Below are positions 35,834 through 49,593 of a stretch of DNA of 64,000 nucleotides, in pieces (positions within the stretch are counted from its first letter, which is position 1; each line of letters opens with the position of its first letter). The stretch is from Baylisascaris procyonis (Eukaryota; Nematoda; Chromadorea; Rhabditida; Ascarididae): positions 2,468,501-2,532,500 of the forward strand of contig JAZARR010000159.1 of the NCBI GenBank assembly GCA_037389465.1, read 5' to 3'. Both the position numbers and the translations under genes were made by a program. The notes below the pieces were generated by a model, which was not told the DNA's origin, did not search any database, and worked only from the letters and a program-made list of their open reading frames with translations.

Positions 35834-38800
35834 TCTGAAACTATATAATAAAAGTAGCTCCTTTTTTCAACTCTGATTTAAGATTGCAACTTCCGTTGTA
35901 TGACGTCATGCCGTGGTTTTAAGTGTACTGCCCAAGCGAATGGGCCATCCAGATGCAGAATGTTTGTATTGAAGGAGTGGGGGATGGGGAAGGTGAAATA
36001 GCCCAGGAAAAATTTTATGTAAAAATTAACAAAGAAACAGTTCAAGTGTTAGTGATTTCTCGAACCACAATATTTCTCTTTTTAAAGTCTAGCTAACAAT
36101 AGAAATCTCTGCCATTCAAAATCAGTGGTAGAAAGAGGTAATTTTAATAGGGGGTCTTCCACTGAGAAGAGAATTTATAACACTCCATGCGGAACCGGAA
36201 GTTCTATCTAGAATCGAAGATATTCGGTTTAAAATTCTAAGTATTTTATGCAAAATGCATTTATTGCTGCTTTTCATCGAAATTAATGAGATTTATAATC
36301 CACCTTCAAAATTTCAATAAAAAACTCTGACAAATGCATTTCATCACCATCTTTATAGAAATGTGATACCTTTTTTATCCAAATAAGCTTAATTGACGGT
36401 CTCAGTGGAAGAAACAATTGGCGTTAACATTTGAAGAGTAGAGTGTTTAAAGTTTTTCTAATTGAACACACGACATTATAATCAAGAGATGCTTCGCGGC
36501 ATTATTGCACCAACTTTTTGACGTTGTGAAATATGATGACATTCATGTGTACTTTGGGAGCGATAAACAATATGAACAGGATCTGGGATTGGCTGAGAAC
36601 AATTGAATACCGCTGAGGAGAATTTTATAGGTTGGATGACGAGAAAGATCATTTCATTGCCAAAACAAACAAGAGAGAATAAACAGTGAGCAATGTATAT
36701 TTCGGCATTGATGAGTTTGTGATGCAAAAATATTGATGAGTTTGTGATGCAAAGATATTTCCGTATATTTCTTCCTGTTGTTTAAATAGTGTTTCCTTCT
36801 TTCACTGATCACATTGCTGAGTTGACCTTTGCAATGTACAAAGTTATCGTTGCAATTTTGATGCGTCTCAAGGAAGGAATGAAACAATTACGATTCTATG
36901 AATAAATCGACGCAAAATTGTGTTACCACTTTTTAAAGATTTTCATATTCAAACAAATGATGCCAAATTAGGTTAAAACCGATGCTGCAAAATATTGGAG
37001 ATTTTTGCTTGTTAGCGTGCCTTGATCATGCGATGAAAAAAGATATCGTAAGAAATAGCTGCAAACGTAATTTTCTTACTATCATTTATGAAAGTACCAC
37101 TCATTGATTTAACTAAAAGATTTCTTGACAAGTCGAAAATCGTCAACCAAAGAAGCTAGCCTAATACGCATTTTGCTATGCCACTTATCACACGAAACCT
37201 AAAGTGAGGCGAATGAAGTATGAAAAAAATGATACTTGTGCAGTTACGTCTTCACATTTTAATTGATATTACCGCTTATTCGAATCTAATATTGAGCGTC
37301 GGTTGCTTGATACTTAACCGGTGTAAAACGCATCCCCAACCGGTTACAATTGTGGGCAAGTTTTTCGGCACCTTTATGTGACCACGACTCCTTTGAAGGT
37401 GATCGAACACATTAAATGCTGGTTTAACATGTCATCCTGCTGTGAAGACTATTTTTTTAGTTCTGACAGTCAACGTGACCAAATTTTTAGCTCTCGGATT
37501 AGTGGTTGCAGACGCAAAACATCGAATAAGCAGATAAATGAACATATAAAAACATACACGATGTTGCCACAATAAGAAAACACAAAAAAGGCTTAAAGCA
37601 TTCATTAAAATATGCCTCGTGCGACAAGAAAAGTGCGTAGTAGCGCATATTGCGAGCAGTGGCGCTGTAAACGAAGTCGGAATTTCCCTAATGTTCAACT
37701 ATAAACAGAGTTACGCCTTTAATGCCGCCTTCAGATATATGAATCTCTGATCCGATTTCTTTCTTTACTGTTTATTTCCTCAAAAATATATTAGAGAGCA
37801 GCAAGGAGATTTTGTGCTGCATAGGTGATAATAGTGAATGAGTGTGCACTGCAAGGATGATATTGCATCCTATATGGGCAACAAAAGGATAACAAAACGA
37901 TTTTTCTTTAAACCAGAGTTGTCGTCAAAACAGGCCAGCATGAACCGGACGACCTTAGACAGGAGACAGAAGAAAGGGACTGACGGACGAAGGACAAACC
38001 CTAACATAAATGTGTGCGGTAAGCGGAACAAGACGTGAAATGATATGACGTCGGTGGGGGCGCCGCAGTATCCCGTTGACGTCATTTCTTCCTCCCCCTC
38101 CCCTCCCACTGAATTTGAATAATTGAGCGAAGTTGAGCTTTTTAGCAAATGTCTGTATCTTGCCCACTCGTCTACAATGCTGCACTGACTCGTTCACAGT
38201 GGACTATTCTTGCATCAAGCGTTCCCTATCATATTTTCGTTTAACGCATTCATTCAACATCCTCTACCCTTATTTTCTATCTCAAGCGAGCAATCCCGCC
38301 CTCCTACCATATAAACGGACTTTTGAGGCGTTTCGTCCCTCTTCCCTCCCCTCCCAATATGCTCCGTACAAAAGAATCGCCAGTAAATCGATTATTAACT
38401 ACCGAAAACATCTTCCTTTTCGTTGAGATGTACTCCTGACGCCTGCTAAAGTATTTCTGATTGAGATGTCTCAAGAAATGCACACAAGATCGACTTGTCA
38501 AAAACAGCAATAAATAATAATACTTCGAGAATGTTTTTGATTTTGAGAATTTCACTGCAGTAAATTCTTTTCACGCTAAGATAGCCTTATGTAACCCAAC
38601 GCTGATGCTGAAAGTTACAGAATGGGATTGAATGTATAAATATGAAAGCATTAAAGAAGTGTAGGAAAATGAAAAAATGAAAACGTCAGAAAAATATTCA
38701 ATTGAAAAATTTATGGGAAACAAATCGTATGCACATCAAAGAACTAATTTCTTCGCGAATTCCCATGAAATATCTCAAGTCAACCGCGTCTTCATTCTGA

Positions 38801-41800
38801 AAGAGGATTCATTTCTCCTATCATTATTCCTTCATGAGGAATATTCCGCAATAGTTTTTCCCTATGACTTATGCTTAAGAAAGACACAATTTTTGAATCC
38901 CTAATTTTGCAGTTCTCAATAAAACATTCTCAATAAAAGTTCATCACAAAAAGGCGAAAAGACATTCGTAACTTCGGGCTTCGAAATGTGCAATTTTGCG
39001 TATCGTACTCGCAATATGTGCGTTTGTAATCATACTAAAAAAAATTACTGCTAGCGGAAGATTGGTACTCGGAAAAGACAACCAAGAGAACAACTCATTT
39101 ATTGCAGAAAACGTCCATTTGAGCCTTTCTCGCCTATATCTTCGCTAGCATTTGAAACCTCTTTATTATGCAGCCGAAGTGAACGAGGAAAATTCCATAT
39201 CACCTTGAACAAATCACGCATAAAACCTTCAAGGTACAAATTTCTTGAAGTTTTAATGATTCAGTTGAGGCGAACTTCTTGTTGAAAAGGCCGTGGAAGG
39301 TTTTTTGGTGGCCTATAGCAGTTATGCAAAGGATTTTGAAGACCCGAAGACAAAGCAAGTTCGATTAATACGAAAGGAGAATAAATGCCGGCGTTGTCCT
39401 GATTTTTACCTCAGCTAGGAAGTGACAAAATAGAGGTCGTTCTATTACAAGTATGCATTCAGATATGTGCATTAAGAAATATACAACGAGATCGGCATTA
39501 TTGCTACTGGTTATTTAAAGCAGTTAAAGGAAGCGTTTTAGTGAATCTTTTGTGATACATGCTTTTTTCATCCCGCCCATCTAGCTAATCACTTTCACGA
39601 GTTAGCAATAATAAGTAAAATGCGCAGAACCATTTAATTCTTCTCAAAAGATTGGATTTGGTGACGAGAGAGGTTTAAATTGAGAACCTATGTATGAAGG
39701 ACGTGCAAATTTTTGAAATACCTGTAATTCTTTTCCAAGTGGATGGATCGACGTGGATGCTGGTATAGAAGATTATATCCTATAATATGCATCATAACTA
39801 CAAAATTTCAGAGCTTTAGGTTCCCAATTAAAACCCTTAAGTAAACAGACAGGCATACACGAACATAAACGTAACACGTAAACACACATAAAGACACAAC
39901 GTTGTCAAATTCATTTTGTAAACGCAGGTTTGCAGTGAACACATAGAAATGGCAGGTGGATTAAGAACTTCGTGAGAATTTCGGGTAAGCAGGGATGAGA
40001 ATAAAATAACACAGGAGAAAGTGATGAGTGAGGAATGAAAATACGCGCTTGACCGCTTGACCATGAATTTTATTAGGTCTTTCAAAAGTGTTCACAAGCA
40101 TGGATGATTGTACAATAAGCTTTTTGAAAAAAAATTTCTTAAGAACTTCGTTTCCGAAATCGGCCAGTTCTCATATGTCAGCGGAGGGCAAAGAATTGAA
40201 GTAGCTAAGTTAGAGCATCTAAATATCAGTACTCCTATTGGGTGGAATATGCAATGAGATACTGCGATGTGCGCACTATTTGAAGCCTTTTATAGGCAAG
40301 TGCAGAATAATTGAAAACGATTTGTTGTGTTTTTTTTTTTTTTTGAGTCGGCAAATCGGCGATTTCATAGTGTCATCGCAATATTTCATGAGGATGCTTC
40401 CTCAATACACCATTCATCTTTGCAAAATTCCCTCAGTGAACAATACCGCATAATACATGCTTAATCAATGTTCAGTTACCATTTCAAATTCGAAATAAAA
40501 ATTTATTTCGCGTAAATCTTTAATTAACATATCGAAGATTGCCTATTACTTGCTTTTTACGTTTTTGATAACAAGAATGCTATCCATATATAACCACAAT
40601 AAGCAAATATTGAAATATTCATTGAAATTTTATTCGATGACAGTTCCTCATCAACGTGGCAACACATAACTATGTAGCAGATTGCTTTCAAAAATAGCAT
40701 TTATTTAGAAAAGCGAAATAACATTTACGATGTTCATTGATTGCGTCATTCGAACGCCGGATGTGTTGATTTTTGTTGCTTTATTCTTAATGGTGAACTT
40801 TTACTTCAAACATGCGGAATATATTTACCAATTGCTAAATTAAAACTCAAACAAACATATCGGCACCCACGCAAAAGCCGTTTCACATTTTTGAATGAAT
40901 AAATCGTTTCTATGAATGAACCGTATTGAACTTATAAATTTTTACACATAGCGAAAATAAGGAAAATTCCATAAGCTCCTCATTAGATGCTAAAGTTGAG
41001 AATTTGAGACTACATGATGGAAATGTGAGGCTAAATTTATGAAGGAAAACAGCAAAAGATAAAGTACGATTGAAAATAACGAATTAAACTAATTCGTTCT
41101 TTTCACTTGTGCAGTTTTTTTATGAATAGTGGGAAAGATTTGCGATTGCACAACGAGTTTTGCTAAAATTCGTTGCTAGTTTCAAGATACAAGAGCGTGT
41201 GTCAAGTATATTTCCACAAAGAGAGGGAGAGGGAAGGGAGGGGATGGTATCCGATACAAACAACGCTGTCAACTGACAAAAAATTCCCTTCTTGGTTGAA
41301 TTTAACTTTTCATATTGCATTCCAAAACTGCTTCCCTGTTCGCTTACGATTATTCTTTAGCGAAGAAATAATCGCCTCGTGGGGCTGCCGTCTGGAATTT
41401 AGCTAGGAACAAACCGTTATTTCATTCGATTGTGGGAATACTAAGAACCCGCTTTCGCATAGGTTTGTATAGCTATCATACTACTAGCTTCATTATGAGA
41501 AAGAACTTTGTGAAAATAATGATGCTTGCATTAGAGCCTTGCGCTCTTCATTCAGGACTATGGATGAGGATCGTAAAATTTGCCCCTAATTTATGGCGAA
41601 TTTTCATTGAAAACTGCAATCGATCTAAAAGATGCTATGGATTTTTACCCGAATCTCCGAGGCCCATAAACAGTTTAAAATGCGCAGTTTATTTGGCCTT
41701 CTTATTCAGTTAGTAAAAAGTGAATTTTAAACAAATCTGCTATGCAGCATTGTTCTGTCCTCCTCTTATTTTTAAAATCGAATCGTTCTTTTATTGAAAC

Positions 41801-43249
41801 GCATTGGGTTTCATGTCCTTATTTCTGTAGAATGCACCTGTCGAATGTATTTAATGGTAGTGTGATTTTTTACAATAGAATTTGATCCGCTGGTGGAAAG
41901 GTAGTTAGAGATTAAAATGCATCGAAGAAAAGGAGGGAAAATAGTTTAGGCTTAAAAGATATTGAATCCGCTCAGTTTCGCTCAGAGTCATGGAAATGCT
42001 AAGAGAGGCAATTACACATTTTTCTTGTGAAAACGTTTATCGAGGAATTGTAAGGGTGAAAAGTTGCAAAATAACTTCCAGCAACTGACTGTAACTTGTC
42101 ATAACGGTGTGTTGTGAATTTGCAAATGAAGCTACTATACTCTAAGTGTGTGTAAATGTTAGAGAAAGTGTAACAACATCACTAAAAGCTTTTTAATTAA
42201 TTATTGCGCATTTTTAGTAGCATTTCTCTGAGGGACTTCATTCCGCCAAACCCTTTACTTGCAAGCAACGATGTGTTAAACAATCATGTACCGCGAACAC
42301 AACATCTCTCGAGTTTTTTTTTTGTTGCTACGTTAAGCGTACCAAATAAAAATCTGTGGTTCTCGTTTATCATTTCATTCGTTCATATTCTTTCGGCATC
42401 TTGCTAGCTCTTTTGGCTTCGTCTATCCTCTGTATTGGCCACGTATGACCGAGATATTGGAGTTATCTACCTGTCTACCAGGATACTAGCCTTCGAGCTT
42501 TATCGTTGAGGGCGATGTTCTCACAATTCCTCATCTACGTATATATTCCACTATTATTGTCTATAATCACTAATATAGGTGGAAACTTTCAGTGATATAT
42601 AATAATGCTTTCATCAGCCGATTATGCTTTTAGCCTCTCAAATCGAATTTGCCGAAAATACCATATTCGCTACATGAGTGAGTCTCTTGCGAACGAAATC
42701 ATTCAAACTGCAATTCACTCATACAAATGTTATGCTTTTTAAATTTTGTACTGAAGATATTGTTCAACATGCAGAGCGATTCGAGATGATACCTGCAAAT
42801 ATCAACAATGATTTTCGTTGAGAGAAATTTGCTTGATTCTATAATGTTGTGATTCTGAGCAGAGGATACTAAAAATTACTATAAAAGCGTTATCAAACTA
42901 TGATGAAGTTTATATAATTTCTTAACGAAGTTGAAGCTGATTTTATCTTTAATGAAGCTGAAGTTAATATCTACGATGAAGTTTATTTTATCGTAAGTTT
43001 TGATTTCTTAATAATATTTTGCGTTACATTATCTGTGATAATGCACGATTTGTATTGTAGTAAACAAAACAATAATTTATTATTTTCATATAAGTACTCG
43101 CCAATAAACATTTATAATATTTGTAATACAATAAGTGCAACCGTAACACAATAAGTACAACATAACACAAGCACATGTTATTTTTATTACACTTGGCCAC
43201 AGCTCTTTTAAACTTGACTTACATGGAAGACATGTGCTATATTTTATCA
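35834..43249. other. Long intergenic stretch, no supported gene
   Basis: No recognisable gene on either strand. Contents: a 25-bp tandem duplication at 36707-36755; GC-rich patches at 37900-38110 and 42420-42540 that may be old repeats; a CT-rich patch near 38085-38110; degenerate short repeats containing GATGAAGTTTA at about 42900-42990. A minus-strand open piece at 36482-36600 follows a good acceptor (TTCTCAG) and stops after 37 codons, but nothing upstream joins to it. Small multi-exon genes like the one at 35 kb could still be hidden here. Confidence 0.45.
36707..36755. repeat. 25-bp tandem duplication, two copies
   Basis: The segment starting ATTGATGAGTTTGTGATGCA at 36707 recurs at 36732, giving two adjacent near-identical copies. 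Confidence 0.85.
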
Positions 43250-44000
43250 TTTATTAATTAATGAAACATAACAGTTCAATTTGGATGCAATTGAAAAAAA
43301 CGTTTTTGTACCAACACTGGCCAAACAAACATTCATAGTGACATAAATTGAAGGCCAAATACTTTATAACCCAAAGAAGTCGCATCAGTAAAGTAGGCCA
43401 ACTGAATTTAAGAAATAGTCGTTTCCTATAGGTGATATTCAACTTATTTCACTTCAATAAACGCGACAATCACTATGACTGATTCTCGTAGTTCAAACAA
43501 ATCACGCTTTTCGTTCGATCCAACAAGAACATCAGGAAAAAATTAGTTGGAACTAAAGGATCCGAATTTTTGGACCAACCCTAACTTATACACTGATAAA
43601 TGATACACCGCATAGGTCAAACCGTAGTGTGATCCCAATAGTAACCTTAAGATTTTCACATAGACAGATGATGACATAGTAAATTTTTTTGCTAATTCAT
43701 TAATTCATTCTCAATTCATTTTGATGATTCTATCTATTTTTAGTAATGTTTGATAGTAAATAAAAGTTCAGTCTGATTCGTTTCAAAAATATTTTTATAC
43801 GAACATCGACCAAACAAGATTCATTATGAGGAATATAGAAGAACAAATTCCAAATTCTATATCCCCCACGGCGATCCTATCTCCCTGAAAAACGCTCCAG
43901 GAATAAATTGATTCGGTAATTCCAGGAAGATGATCGTTTCCTTAAATTCAGGCTATCTGTTGCCGTTGTTTTCCTATCATCATATGCACTAAATGAACTT
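43250..44000. repeat. Two diverged copies of a repeat about 500 bases apart
   Basis: About 43293-43440 and 43788-43940 share an order of similar words: TACCAACACTGGCCAAACAA versus TACGAACATCGACCAAACAA, then ATTCATAGTGA versus ATTCATTATGA, and both end near CGTTTCC. The copies are strongly diverged. No coding content seen. Confidence 0.45.
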
Positions 44001-44724
44001 ATCACCTTATCATGCACAAAAATCCATGTGCGCCATTACAATACTTAGTGGCACGATGTTCAACAGAAGGCGCATGCGTGTGGGCAATTTCTCGCCATAT
44101 ATGAGTGAAAAATCCCTACACAAAATCCGGCGTCTTTCCAATGCGTGCAAAAATGCTTCCGGTCACGGCAATATAATTTCACAGTTGAGACGGTTGTCAG
44201 ATCCGTTGATTTTTGTCGCCTTGATGCTTTAGTAGAAAGCAGCCTTAAAAATATGAAATATCATTTTCAAGGCAATTTTCATATAACGGAAGGAAAATAT
44301 CATTGCCATTTATACTCTTTTTTCTTAAATTAAACAAAATACGCACTATGTGCAAGTTGTAGCGTTTTTTAAGTACTTGTAATTTTTTTCAAAGTTGACG
44401 AATCAACTTCGGAATTGGTATAGTCGGTCGCAGTTCCGTAGGTCCTGCTTCAGTGCCTGCCGACGTGGAACTTTTAAACAGGTAGAAATACACATTGAAG
44501 CACATACGCATAACCGTGCGCACAAATGTGCTCTCAATCTAAATCATTCTCGCGCATATGCACATGTGAACACATGCACCGAAATACGCGCACACACACA
44601 GACTCGCACACATACAGAGGTATAACTTACTTGAATACACAATGAATGACGTCATCATAATGCGATTTGCACATGCAGATCCAGAAAAGCGTAATGAAGG
44701 ATGCTAACGTTTGCGTATGAATGA
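44001..44724. other. Intergenic, 3' of the astacin gene
   Basis: No gene recognised. A CA-rich low-complexity stretch lies at about 44500-44620. The astacin 3' untranslated region must lie here; I saw no clear poly(A) signal on the minus strand. Confidence 0.5.
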
Positions 44725-46813
44725 TTAAGAGCGCATAGGCAAGAATAGACTATACCGTAAGCTGGGCGACAAAGTTGTGAAGAATTGCCGGTTGGGAGTC
44801 GTGGGCACATCTGTAGCTGCGTTCGGCATTTCGGTTGCTGGTGGTATAAAGCAGAAACCACATGATCTTGCACAATAGGTTTTCATAAAAGTTTTCGATG
44901 TTTTGCAATGTCTTGCCAAAACCAGAAGAGGGCAATCCACTCGAAGATCTTCACAAGTTGGCACTTAAAACCAACAATCTGTCAATTGCAGGCAATCTCA
45001 CTTTAACTAGCAAAAATTTTCTCTCTATTTTTGTAGTGTTCACAGAATATGAAACAATCATAAAGATAGAAACATCTCAGATATAAAGGAACACAAAAAA
45101 ACATAAATTATATGACATGTTAATTAAAAGAACAATTCTCCAAGAATGAATTCGCCATATTCGATATCGAAGAAGCGTGAGTAATCGCTATCATCAAATC
45201 ATCCGCCTGATTTGGTCGTAACGTTCATCCTCTATTCCCCACTTCACACCTTCACGCTCTTTTTGAAAAAAAAAAAAATGTGGACATCAATAAGGATATT
45301 TCCACAGTAATCTGTGAAATGACCTATTTTTATAATTTGATCGCTACTTAGAACATTTTAATTTTGAGTCGCTTACTCCATCTAGTGATTGCGATCATCA
45401 GGCTCGAATTTTAACACAATTTGTATGCTTTTTAATGCATATTCACTATTCTTATAAATGAGAAATAGACAGAATGGCTGTTAGATGATAATTTCAACAG
45501 ATTTTTTTTCTCGTGAAGAACCGATCAATCATACTATTCTTGATTGAGCAGAAGGGCAACGTATTTTGAGACTGCTATTTTCCTTTGATAGCAATTTGTA
45601 CGAAGATTGTGAAACAAAAAAAAAAAGCATCCAAAAGTTGTTTCAATCAAATCATTTGAATATATTTCACTTTCATATCTGTTCACAAAAAGTGTCTATT
45701 GCATACCTGGTCTGATACCACACATTCCACAACTTTCTGGACAGTAGTCTTCCATCCATTCGGCATTTCTTTTGCACCAGCCTATAAATCAAAATTATCA
45801 CTCTTTCGGCATTGAGTTGAAGTTTTTACATATTCTGGAAAACTGATGAAATACAGTGCAAATGATCCTATCTGACTGTGCAAAGGGCTTTTCCAAAACG
45901 AAAAAGGAAACGAGAACGTGCACTTCTACTATCTCTATACATGCAAGAAAAGAGCGCAAAGCAAAGGCAAGCCTTGTTCCGCTAAATTTGGGCAGTCATA
46001 ACGGCGATTTTGGCATGTATCGATTGTAATCGATGGGAAAGTAGATGTGAGAATTGTGGGCGATGTTGTAATCACTGTCGAATTTATGACGGTAACAGGT
46101 GTGACATTTGATGTGATCGGCACGATGGTACTCGGTAATATTGGTGTGGAAGTTTGATCTGCAAAGAAAATTATCAATATTTCATTAGCACGAGAAAATT
46201 ATTTCCAAAACTTTCCTATACTTTCGAGTAGTGGTAAAAACTCCAGTGGGAAGAATCACCGCAACGGGAATGGTCATACGATAAAATAGTGCAATACTGC
46301 CTACGTATGCCAAAAGACAGATATAAAAAATGAGAACAACCTTGAGGGCAGTTGTAAAGTTTGTTTATTTTTGCCGCATCGATTGTACTGAATCCTGTCC
46401 TTTGGCCGATCGTTGCAGCTCTATTCTTTGGCACAATTGTCGGTAGTCCATTACTACTGAACGCTCGTGAGCCGTAATGCATGATAGAGGCGTAGTCGTA
46501 TTCCATCTCCAATGATTGGATTGTACCATGACCATATTTCTCGAATTGGCCTTAAAACTAATGCAACCAATTATCGGCTCAGATGAAAATATGGTTGAGC
46601 TTGAAATTATCAGTTATCTTCTTTTCAAATATTTCGTGAGAGCAGATGTAAACTTTAGGTGAGAAAGTCATAACTGATCTGTGAGAAGCGACTGCGGGAT
46701 CGGAATTACTCCACAAAGTAACACAAAGCTATTAATTCCGAACGTGAAGTGAGCTGATAACGCACTTACTACTCAATACATTTAAATGGAAGAATCACTT
46801 TTTCTTATCACAG

Positions 46814-46883
<70 letters not shown>

Positions 46884-47906
46884 TGTTTTATACTCAGTTT
46901 TAAACACACCAATTTTAGAAAAGAACAAATTGTTAGTCGCAAAAAGTTTAAAAAACACCTTGCATTCCAGGCAGGATATTATTCCACAAAATGGTCACAT
47001 ATTCATCGCGATCTGTCCTTGACTGCTCGTGAAAAAATCCAACAGCGTGCATCAGTTCATGCATAATTATTCCCTTTTGAATGCAGCCACTTCCCAATGA
47101 TAACATTTGCTTTCCGCCTGAATTTTTAGATCAGTGTCATTTCCCATATATTTCTCATTACCTAAAAAAACGTGAAGTATCTAAGACTTCTTTTACTCAG
47201 AAATATCGCGGAATACTTGCCAACCAAATTCATAGAAGGAGCGTCTTGTATTAAATGAGCAAGTCAGCGGTTTTGATTTTCCCTAAGGTAAAAGAAAAGC
47301 AAGCCTGCAAGAACGTTATACGCTTGAAATGACCTGCAATCTTTAAACTGACTGGGACCTAGAACATAATGAACAACAAATTTTCAAATGTTTATGCGAC
47401 AAACATGTGCTTGAAATGTCCGCTTTGATCAAACCAATATTCAAATTCGTTCGTCCTCGCTTTAAAAGGTAAGAATGCTCCTAACTTCAGTAGCGTGACA
47501 CATTTATGAGCATCAAGATATCACCTGTTCTGCCTACCATCGAATAGCATCCACGGTCAGGCATAATGTAGACGTAGCTGATATCGTTATCACTTTTAGG
47601 TACCCATCGTATGCAGGTATGTTTACCATATTCCTGCATCGATGCTGCTATCACGGAACGACTGAAAAGCATACAGGTACAATTTTTTGTCAGCTTTTTT
47701 TTTCACAGAAATACGCGCTTCTGTAAATTCAAGCAAAGTGGATAGACCGAAACAAATCTCTGGTACTTCTGCCAAAATGTAAAGCCACAGGTTATGGTGG
47801 ACACCTTTACTAAACAAACAAAGAAGTTTTTCAGTTGAAATATTCGCAGGCAGTATTTCGCACATCCATCTTCGATGAAAACTTCATAACATTTATACTC
47901 TTTCTG

Positions 47907-47982
<76 letters not shown>

Positions 47983-49593
47983 TAAACACAACATGAACTC
48001 TGTGTTTGGAGAATAGTATGATTTCAAATTATTATATTTAACGCTATTTATAATTGATCTATCACATTTAACGCTATACTTGATAACGAGCTGTTATGCT
48101 ATATATAATATTGAGCCATTTTATTTAACGTTATGCACAATACATAACATTAATGTTAAATTATTTGGAAGGGGTGATGACAATTAGGTTTCAATCAAAA
48201 ATTAAGCGAACAGGAATATTTACCTATAAGTACTGTACTGACTGCTTATCGAGTATGGAATGACGGCATGGGGCCAAAGCTGATGGCGGTTTCTGACGGC
48301 ATTATAATAGAAGTGTTGATTCGAAAGAGCACCGTTAATGAAAAGCTGCACAGTTGTAACATTCAGCTGCAAATATTCGATGCTTTGTTGTTAGTATATT
48401 TACGAACAACGACTTAAACGAACCAGCGATCTGCTACCGTAATATAGTTATTAGAGATGAAGCTTTCGATAAGCTAAGCTCCACTGATATTATAAAAAAG
48501 AACATAATGAAAGACACCTCTCGCCTACCAGGTATCAGATTGTACATCTTGTATGATCTTCATATGGTATTTCTCCATTTAATAGATGATGTTTATGCGA
48601 TATAAGTTTCTCTACATATAACTAAACACTAAACGCAATTCGACATTGGAAAGTATGCATAATTTTGAGCAGGATTCATTTTCCATATAACGGTTATTAA
48701 AAGCTGTTGGAATATGAGGGACATAGTGAATCGAAAAGAGCAAACTCACATCCATAGCAATATCACCTTCGAATCGGTCATTCTGATAAACAGCTTCATT
48801 ATCCCGGTCATCATCGATCGGCTGTTCAATCAATTGAGATCCCAACTCAAAATCTGATGAATTGAGAACAGTCTCTTCATCGGCAATACTCTTATCGAAA
48901 TACTAAAAATTGTAACTTAAAAACATTCGTGAATTCATTTATCGAAGTCTTATTGGAAACGAAACACATTATAATGGCTTTTGGCGTTTATTCTGTTTCA
49001 AAAAATACAACTTCTCTTGTTAGTACATTCAGCGAGCAATTTTCTTTACCAATATGTTGCAAGGATCATACTGCAGCAAAGTTATTGGCTAATAAACTTT
49101 GCACAACAAATCGAATGAGATGTCTTATAATTAGTGTCAAATGTAATGTATAAGAAAATGCGATGCGTCTTTGAGATTTTCACACTCAACGAGAATGAAA
49201 AGGTATGTAAAAAAGCCATTCCTGTCGAAGAAATTCCATGAAATTTTAAATATAGTTGGAATATATATTATTTGCCTTCCATAATGCACATTTATGAGTT
49301 ATAATCCTACGAGATTTCCGCTTCGAACTTACAAAAAATACAATTTTTGACTGCCTTTCTGATTCTCAGTGAAATTTTGTCAAGTTTTTTGTTATTCTAT
49401 GTGCTAAAAAAACATAAGGGAAACAAACATCTCACTAGGCTGTCTTATTGGTTAATAATTAGCATACGAAAGGAAAAAAGGTGCTTACAAATGTATCATC
49501 AGAAGGCGACTGAGAGTGTGATGTGTGGGCGATAACGTTTGTGAATGTCGTGCTCGTAAAGATCAGCAAGATTGCTTTGCAGTCTGGCCGCAT
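44725..49593 (-). CDS. Secreted astacin metalloprotease with two C-terminal ShKT domains (nas family)
   Basis: Nine exons, 468 aa: 49489-49593, 48750-48902, 48224-48366, 47525-47661, 46959-47117, 46341-46550, 45973-46158, 45707-45781, 44725-44963; phases all agree. The ATG lies three bases after an acceptor (AAAGCAG). Residues 1-22 are a signal peptide. The prodomain contains FEGD (79-82), the astacin F-X-G-D motif whose aspartate blocks the zinc. The catalytic domain starts near residue 108 ([17 protein letters not shown]). [12 protein letters not shown] (199-210) supplies three zinc histidines and Glu200; SIMHY (254-258) is the Met-turn with the zinc tyrosine. A Thr/Ser/Pro-rich linker (about 303-350) leads to ShKT 1 (CQNRRYDC...SCGMC, split over two exons) and ShKT 2 (CEDLRVDC...SCGFC), six cysteines each. 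The domain order fits the C. elegans nas-12 to nas-15 group, nas-13 being my best guess. The intron inside ShKT 1 starts with GC (AAG|GCTTGC). The very C-terminal end after ShKT 2 is less certain. Confidence 0.92.
46816..46881. repeat. (AT)n microsatellite
   Basis: About 33 AT units in the astacin intron between the zinc-motif exon and the Met-turn exon. Confidence 0.95.
47909..47980. repeat. (AT)n microsatellite
   Basis: About 36 AT units in the astacin intron between exons 3 and 4. Just to the right (48040-48140) the word TTTAACG recurs three times. Confidence 0.95.
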
